The position numbers were made by a program, and so were the translations under genes. Positions 60,937 to 64,000 of a DNA stretch of 64,000 nt are shown piece after piece. The stretch spans positions 1 through 64,000 of the forward strand of contig JBHJGV010000004.1 of assembly GCA_050331455.1 (NCBI GenBank), in the 5' to 3' direction. Positions within the stretch are counted from its first letter, which is position 1. Each line of letters starts with the position of its first letter. Under the pieces are notes generated by a model that was not told the origin of the DNA, ran no database searches, and saw only the letters and a list, made by a program, of their open reading frames with translations. This stretch comes from CAYUYV01 sp050331455 (GTDB taxonomy: Bacteria; Pseudomonadota; Alphaproteobacteria; JAJFIK01).

Positions 60937-61878
60937 TTAGTCCGCATCCAAAGCGTCTTTCACGGCCGCGCCAGCGTCCGCCAGCGCGGCACGGGCCTCG
61001 TCCAGCACGCCGCCCATGGCCATGAATCCGTGGATCATGCCCGGATACTCCACATAGGTCGTCGGCACGCCGGCGGCCTTGAGCTTTTCGGCGTAGGCAC
61101 GGCCTTCGTCACGCAGGGGATCGTATTCCGCGGTGATGACATAGGCCGGCGCCAGGCCGGACACGTCCTCGGCACATAATGGGGAGACCCGAGGGTTTTT
61201 GATATCGTCTGCATGGTGCACGTAATGGTGCACGAACCAGGTCATCGTTGCCTTTTCCAGCAGATAGCCCTCGGCGTGGGCATTCATGGACACCGTCTCC
61301 GGCAGAGCCTCCGTCACCGGATAAATGAGCAGCTGGAACATCACCCGCGCCTTGCCGCTGTGCCGGGCCTGCTGCGCCACGACGGCAGCGAGGTTTCCCC
61401 CGGCAGAATCTCCGCCCACGGCCAAAGCATTGGGGTCGATGCCCAGATCCGGGGCATTGTCGTTCACAAATTGCAAGGCGGCCATGGCATCGTCCACGGC
61501 GGCCGGGAACGGGTGTTCCGGCGCCAGACGATAATCGACGGCAAAAACGCGGCAGCCGCTGGCATTGGCCAGGTCCCGGCACAGACTGTCATGGGTATCA
61601 AGATCGCCAATCACCCATCCGCCGCCGTGGTAATAGACAAGGCCGGGCATGACGGACACTGCGGCCACGGGGCTATAGAGGCGATAGGGCACGTCACCGT
61701 CCGGACCGGGAAAGGTCCCGTTGATCACCTTGCCGATGGGAATGTCCCGGGTATCGGTGGCCGCCGACATGGCCTTGTAGAGGGCGCGGGCATCCGGCGG
61801 GGCCAGTTCGGTGATGGGCGGCGTTGGATTTTCGGCCAGTTGGGCCAGGATGGCCTCGACCTGCGGGTTGAGCGGCAT
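60937..61878 (-). CDS. HSL-family esterase (alpha/beta hydrolase fold-3)
   Basis: 313 residues. The oxyanion HGGGWVIGDLDTHD and nucleophile VGGDSAGGNLAAVVAQQA are the signature of the hormone-sensitive-lipase family; acid in ITAEYDPLRDEGRAYAEKLK and His in YPGMIHGFMAMGG. Substrates are probably short-chain esters. It is cytoplasmic as no signal peptide is visible. It leads the 60868 hydrolase gene on the minus strand. Confidence 0.93.
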   Translation of the reverse strand: MPLNPQVEAILAQLAENPTPPITELAPPDARALYKAMSAATDTRDIPIGKVINGTFPGPDGDVPYRLYSPVAAVSVMPGLVYYHGGGWVIGDLDTHDSLCRDLANASGCRVFAVDYRLAPEHPFPAAVDDAMAALQFVNDNAPDLGIDPNALAVGGDSAGGNLAAVVAQQARHSGKARVMFQLLIYPVTEALPETVSMNAHAEGYLLEKATMTWFVHHYVHHADDIKNPRVSPLCAEDVSGLAPAYVITAEYDPLRDEGRAYAEKLKAAGVPTTYVEYPGMIHGFMAMGGVLDEARAALADAGAAVKDALDAD

Positions 61879-61997
61879 GCGGACCCCGTCTGCTATGGGC
61901 GGAGTCCCTCAATAAACCGGGCCTTGGCAGCGTGCAAGGATGACGCGCGCCACTGCACTGCGGATGCTGCGAGCGCGAAATCACGGCGTGAGCGCAA

Positions 61998-62207
61998 TCA
62001 CTGCAAGACGATGGCCGCGTGCGCATCCATGCGCCCGACAATGATGTCGTCCACGAGAGACCGGAGCGCTTTCCAGGCCTTCGCCCGGCGCTCCTCCCCC
62101 TGACTTTCGAGCTCGTCCACCGCTTGATCGGCGAAGGTCAGGGCCATGGATCCATGCTTCTCCACCATGAAACGGGCCAGACACTGCATATCCTGGGGCG
62201 TGATCAT
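61998..62207 (-). CDS. Small conserved alpha-helical protein
   Basis: 69 residues: MITPQDMQCLARFMVEKHGS, then FADQAVDELESQGEERRAKA and VDDIIVGRMDAHAAI. It is helical, acidic and shows no catalytic motif. GAGGAGACCGCG directly before the ATG gives a strong ribosome site, which is the main support for its being real. I do not recognise the family. Confidence 0.7.
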   Translation of the reverse strand: MITPQDMQCLARFMVEKHGSMALTFADQAVDELESQGEERRAKAWKALRSLVDDIIVGRMDAHAAIVLQ

Positions 62208-62399
62208 CGCGGTCTCCTCGGGCTGTGTGACGGGCGGGCTCAGCGGGAGGATGTGCAAGCTGCAGGCCAGCGCCGCATGGGGCGCGTGACAGTGCGTCAA
62301 CGGCGAGGCTGGCGGGAAAAACGACCGGCCAGGCCAGGGCACCGCGCCATCGAGGGCGGCAAGAAAGGTCCCCGCTGGCCCCCGAAGCGACCGGCAGAA

Positions 62400-63008
62400 T
62401 CAGCCGCCGAACAGGCCGACGATCAAAAGGGCGCCCACGCTCAGGAGCCAGATGGTCAAGGCGATCTGCCAAAGATAGGCCCGGGCATTGTATCGTGCGC
62501 CGCCCGGGACGGTGGCCGGCGCATCGATGCCGTCGGCCTCGATGCCGGAGCCGGACTGTGGGTGATCGACGGCCCGCGCCGCGTCTTCGGAGCGCGCCGG
62601 CTCAACGACGCGGTCCTCCTCGGCTTCGGCGAGGGGGAGGAGATCCTGCCCGGGCTTCAAACCAGCGGCCTCCCGCAACGCATCCTCAAGGGCGATAGCC
62701 TCCGCCAAATCCCACTCGAGGGTGGTCACGCCGCGGGCGATCAGTCCCCGGATGAGGTCGACGGCCGTCATTGCCGTCATGAGTGCCTGGATGGGACGCC
62801 CGGAGTCACGCAGTTCGAGGCTGAGCAGCCGCAGATGCAGGGCCAGGGCCGGGCCGTAGCGTTCAGGGTCCCGCCTGGCAAGGCCTTGCAACGTGCGCAG
62901 GCCGGCGCGCAGGCGGCCCACCGCGCTGCGCTCTGGCCGGTACCCCACACTGAGGGCGAGGAGGGCGAGCAGCCCGATCAGAAGCCCGATAAGAATTGGA
63001 TGGAACAT
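62400..63008 (-). CDS. Two-span membrane protein of unknown function
   Basis: 202 residues. A first membrane helix at residues 4-21 (PILIGLLIGLLALLALSV) is followed by a helical, TPR-like cytoplasmic or periplasmic region (GLARRDPERYGPALALHLRL), an acidic linker and a C-terminal membrane helix (WQIALTIWLLSVGALLIVGL). No catalytic residues recognised. Confidence 0.65.
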   Translation of the reverse strand: MFHPILIGLLIGLLALLALSVGYRPERSAVGRLRAGLRTLQGLARRDPERYGPALALHLRLLSLELRDSGRPIQALMTAMTAVDLIRGLIARGVTTLEWDLAEAIALEDALREAAGLKPGQDLLPLAEAEEDRVVEPARSEDAARAVDHPQSGSGIEADGIDAPATVPGGARYNARAYLWQIALTIWLLSVGALLIVGLFGG

Positions 63009-63282
63009 GGCAACGGGCCCGACTTCCCCACATCACGACGCTCGGAAGAGGTCGTGCACCGCCTGCCCAGCCCCTTCCACGCCAGTCTACTGGCCTGGCC
63101 CGAAAGGGCAAACGGCCCGGGCGCCGCGCCCCTCGGGCCACGCGGCCAGGATTACGCGCGAGACCACATCTTTCGTCTCAGCTATACCCGTAAGGCGCGA
63201 CCGGCATTGAAGTCTTGCGGTCCGGCAGCGCATGATCCCATCGACAGACCTCCGTGAGCCCTTTGAATGGAGTCCGCCCCCT

Positions 63283-63837
63283 ATGGCCCGGATCCCCTAT
63301 ATCGATCCCGCTGACGCACCCGAACCCATCGCCAAGCTTCTCGAGGATCTTCCGCCCCTGAACATCTTCATGATGATGGCCCATACGGGCCAGACGCTGC
63401 GGGACTTCGTGCAGCTTGGAAACCGCATTCTCTTTGAGGGCACTTTGGACCCGGCATTGCGGGAGCTTGCCATTCTGCGCGTGGCGCATCTTTCGGGCGC
63501 GACCTACGAGCGCCACCACCACGAAAAGATCGCCCGCCAGCTCGAGATCCCGGCCCGCAAAATCGAAGCGGTCGAACGGGGCGGAGCGGCCGCCATTTTC
63601 TCCGAATTGGAGCGCCATGTGCTGCTGTTCGTCGACGATGTGGTGAACAATGTCCGGGCGAGCGATGAGACCTTTGCGCCCCTGAGCCGTGACCTGACCC
63701 ACGCCGCACTCCAGGAGCTGGTCCTGACCATCGGCTATTACATGATGGTGGCCCGCTTCCTTGAGACCTTCGACGTGGATCTGGAGGAGGACAGCGATGT
63801 GGGCCTCACGCTGCGCCAAGGCTCCAGCGGCGGGTGA
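63283..63837 (+). CDS. Carboxymuconolactone-decarboxylase-family protein
   Basis: 184 residues, AhpD-like helical fold. ELAILRVAHLSGATYERHHH is the conserved block, in which the AhpD Cys pair is absent; the His cluster stands where decarboxylase-type members have their active site. A longer frame from 63232 exists without a ribosome site. It begins 274 bases after the divergent membrane-protein gene. Role unknown; antioxidant function is unlikely without the cysteines. Confidence 0.82.
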   Translation: MARIPYIDPADAPEPIAKLLEDLPPLNIFMMMAHTGQTLRDFVQLGNRILFEGTLDPALRELAILRVAHLSGATYERHHHEKIARQLEIPARKIEAVERGGAAAIFSELERHVLLFVDDVVNNVRASDETFAPLSRDLTHAALQELVLTIGYYMMVARFLETFDVDLEEDSDVGLTLRQGSSGG

Positions 63838-63882
63838 CCTTAAGGCCAAGGCACACAACCAAAACAAGCCGGGAGATCAGCC

Positions 63883-64000
63883 ATGGCCGACCACACCACC
63901 ATCATCCTGCATCACTACGACACCTCACCTTTTTCCGAGAAGATCAGGCTAATCCTCGGGCTTAAGGGCGTGGCCTGGGCCTCGGTGAAAATTCCCCACA
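63883..64000 (+). CDS. Glutathione S-transferase-like protein, N-terminal part (runs off the window)
   Basis: The first 39 residues, MADHTTIILHHYDTSPFSEK and IRLILGLKGVAWASVKIP, are the opening of a GST thioredoxin-fold domain; the rest lies beyond the window end. GGGAGATCAGCC precedes the ATG. It starts 45 bases after the CMD-family gene and is probably co-transcribed with it. Confidence 0.75.
   Translation, partial: MADHTTIILHHYDTSPFSEKIRLILGLKGVAWASVKIPH

Noticed and set aside
1..64000. CRISPR arrays, tRNA or rRNA genes
   Set aside because: No regularly spaced repeats, cloverleaf arms with the T-loop consensus or rRNA signatures were noticed; a tRNA covariance search would be needed to be certain.

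Overview
The window looks like a chromosome segment of a GC-rich, free-living, probably aquatic alphaproteobacterium. The grounds are an iron-response regulator of the Irr type lying divergently to a fabA-fabB-fabI block, bounded intergenic elements with CTAGAGC ends of the kind common in alphaproteobacteria, Coq7-dependent ubiquinone synthesis, and the protein families throughout. No species can be named from the sequence alone. No tRNA, rRNA or CRISPR array was recognised by eye.

Layout. 0-8.3 kb: a TetR regulator divergent from a secreted six-EF-hand protein and a complete tripartite RND efflux operon (outer-membrane lipoprotein, adaptor, pump). 8.3-22.5 kb: mostly single metabolic or housekeeping genes: enoyl-CoA hydratase, two glutathione-transferase-like proteins, a LuxR regulator, a MOSC protein followed by a pentapeptide-repeat remnant, queG, an exported TPR protein, an SDR epimerase, glutaminase, an Anbu proteasome-like protease, a SnoaL-like protein, an alpha/beta hydrolase and two glycosyltransferases. 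22.5-33.7 kb: the translation cluster thrS-infC ... rpmI-rplT-pheS-pheT. It is split between infC and rpmI by 3.8 kb holding a Fe(II)/2-oxoglutarate oxygenase/aldo-keto reductase pair, a decayed DUF3291 gene, a BrnT-BrnA toxin-antitoxin pair and a decayed lipoprotein-like gene. infC appears to start at ATA.

33.7-39.8 kb is the accessory part: repeat elements, an LprI-like exported protein followed by a membrane-anchored GH24 lysozyme, a beheaded nitroreductase, a short AT-rich patch encoding a small membrane protein, and an intact IS1380-family element flanked by gene stubs. 39.4-53.3 kb: a TonB-dependent receptor, an old-yellow-enzyme reductase, a hydroxyacid dehydrogenase, an SH3-domain protein, Irr, fabA-fabB-fabI, and an aminotransferase IV next to a P-loop sulfotransferase-like protein, then DUF1272, an MDR oxidoreductase and Coq7. 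53.5-64 kb: a 1308-residue secreted subtilase with cadherin-like, Calx-beta and RTX repeats, three alpha/beta hydrolases, a Cys/Met-metabolism PLP enzyme, small membrane or hypothetical proteins, a carboxymuconolactone-decarboxylase-family protein and the start of another GST.

The most interesting candidates are the muramidase plus LprI-like pair, the adjacent aminotransferase/sulfotransferase-like genes that recall a plant fusion protein, the ATA-started infC with its split ribosomal-protein cluster, an Anbu gene without its usual partners, and several classes of palindromic intergenic element, one of which supplies a gene's stop codon.
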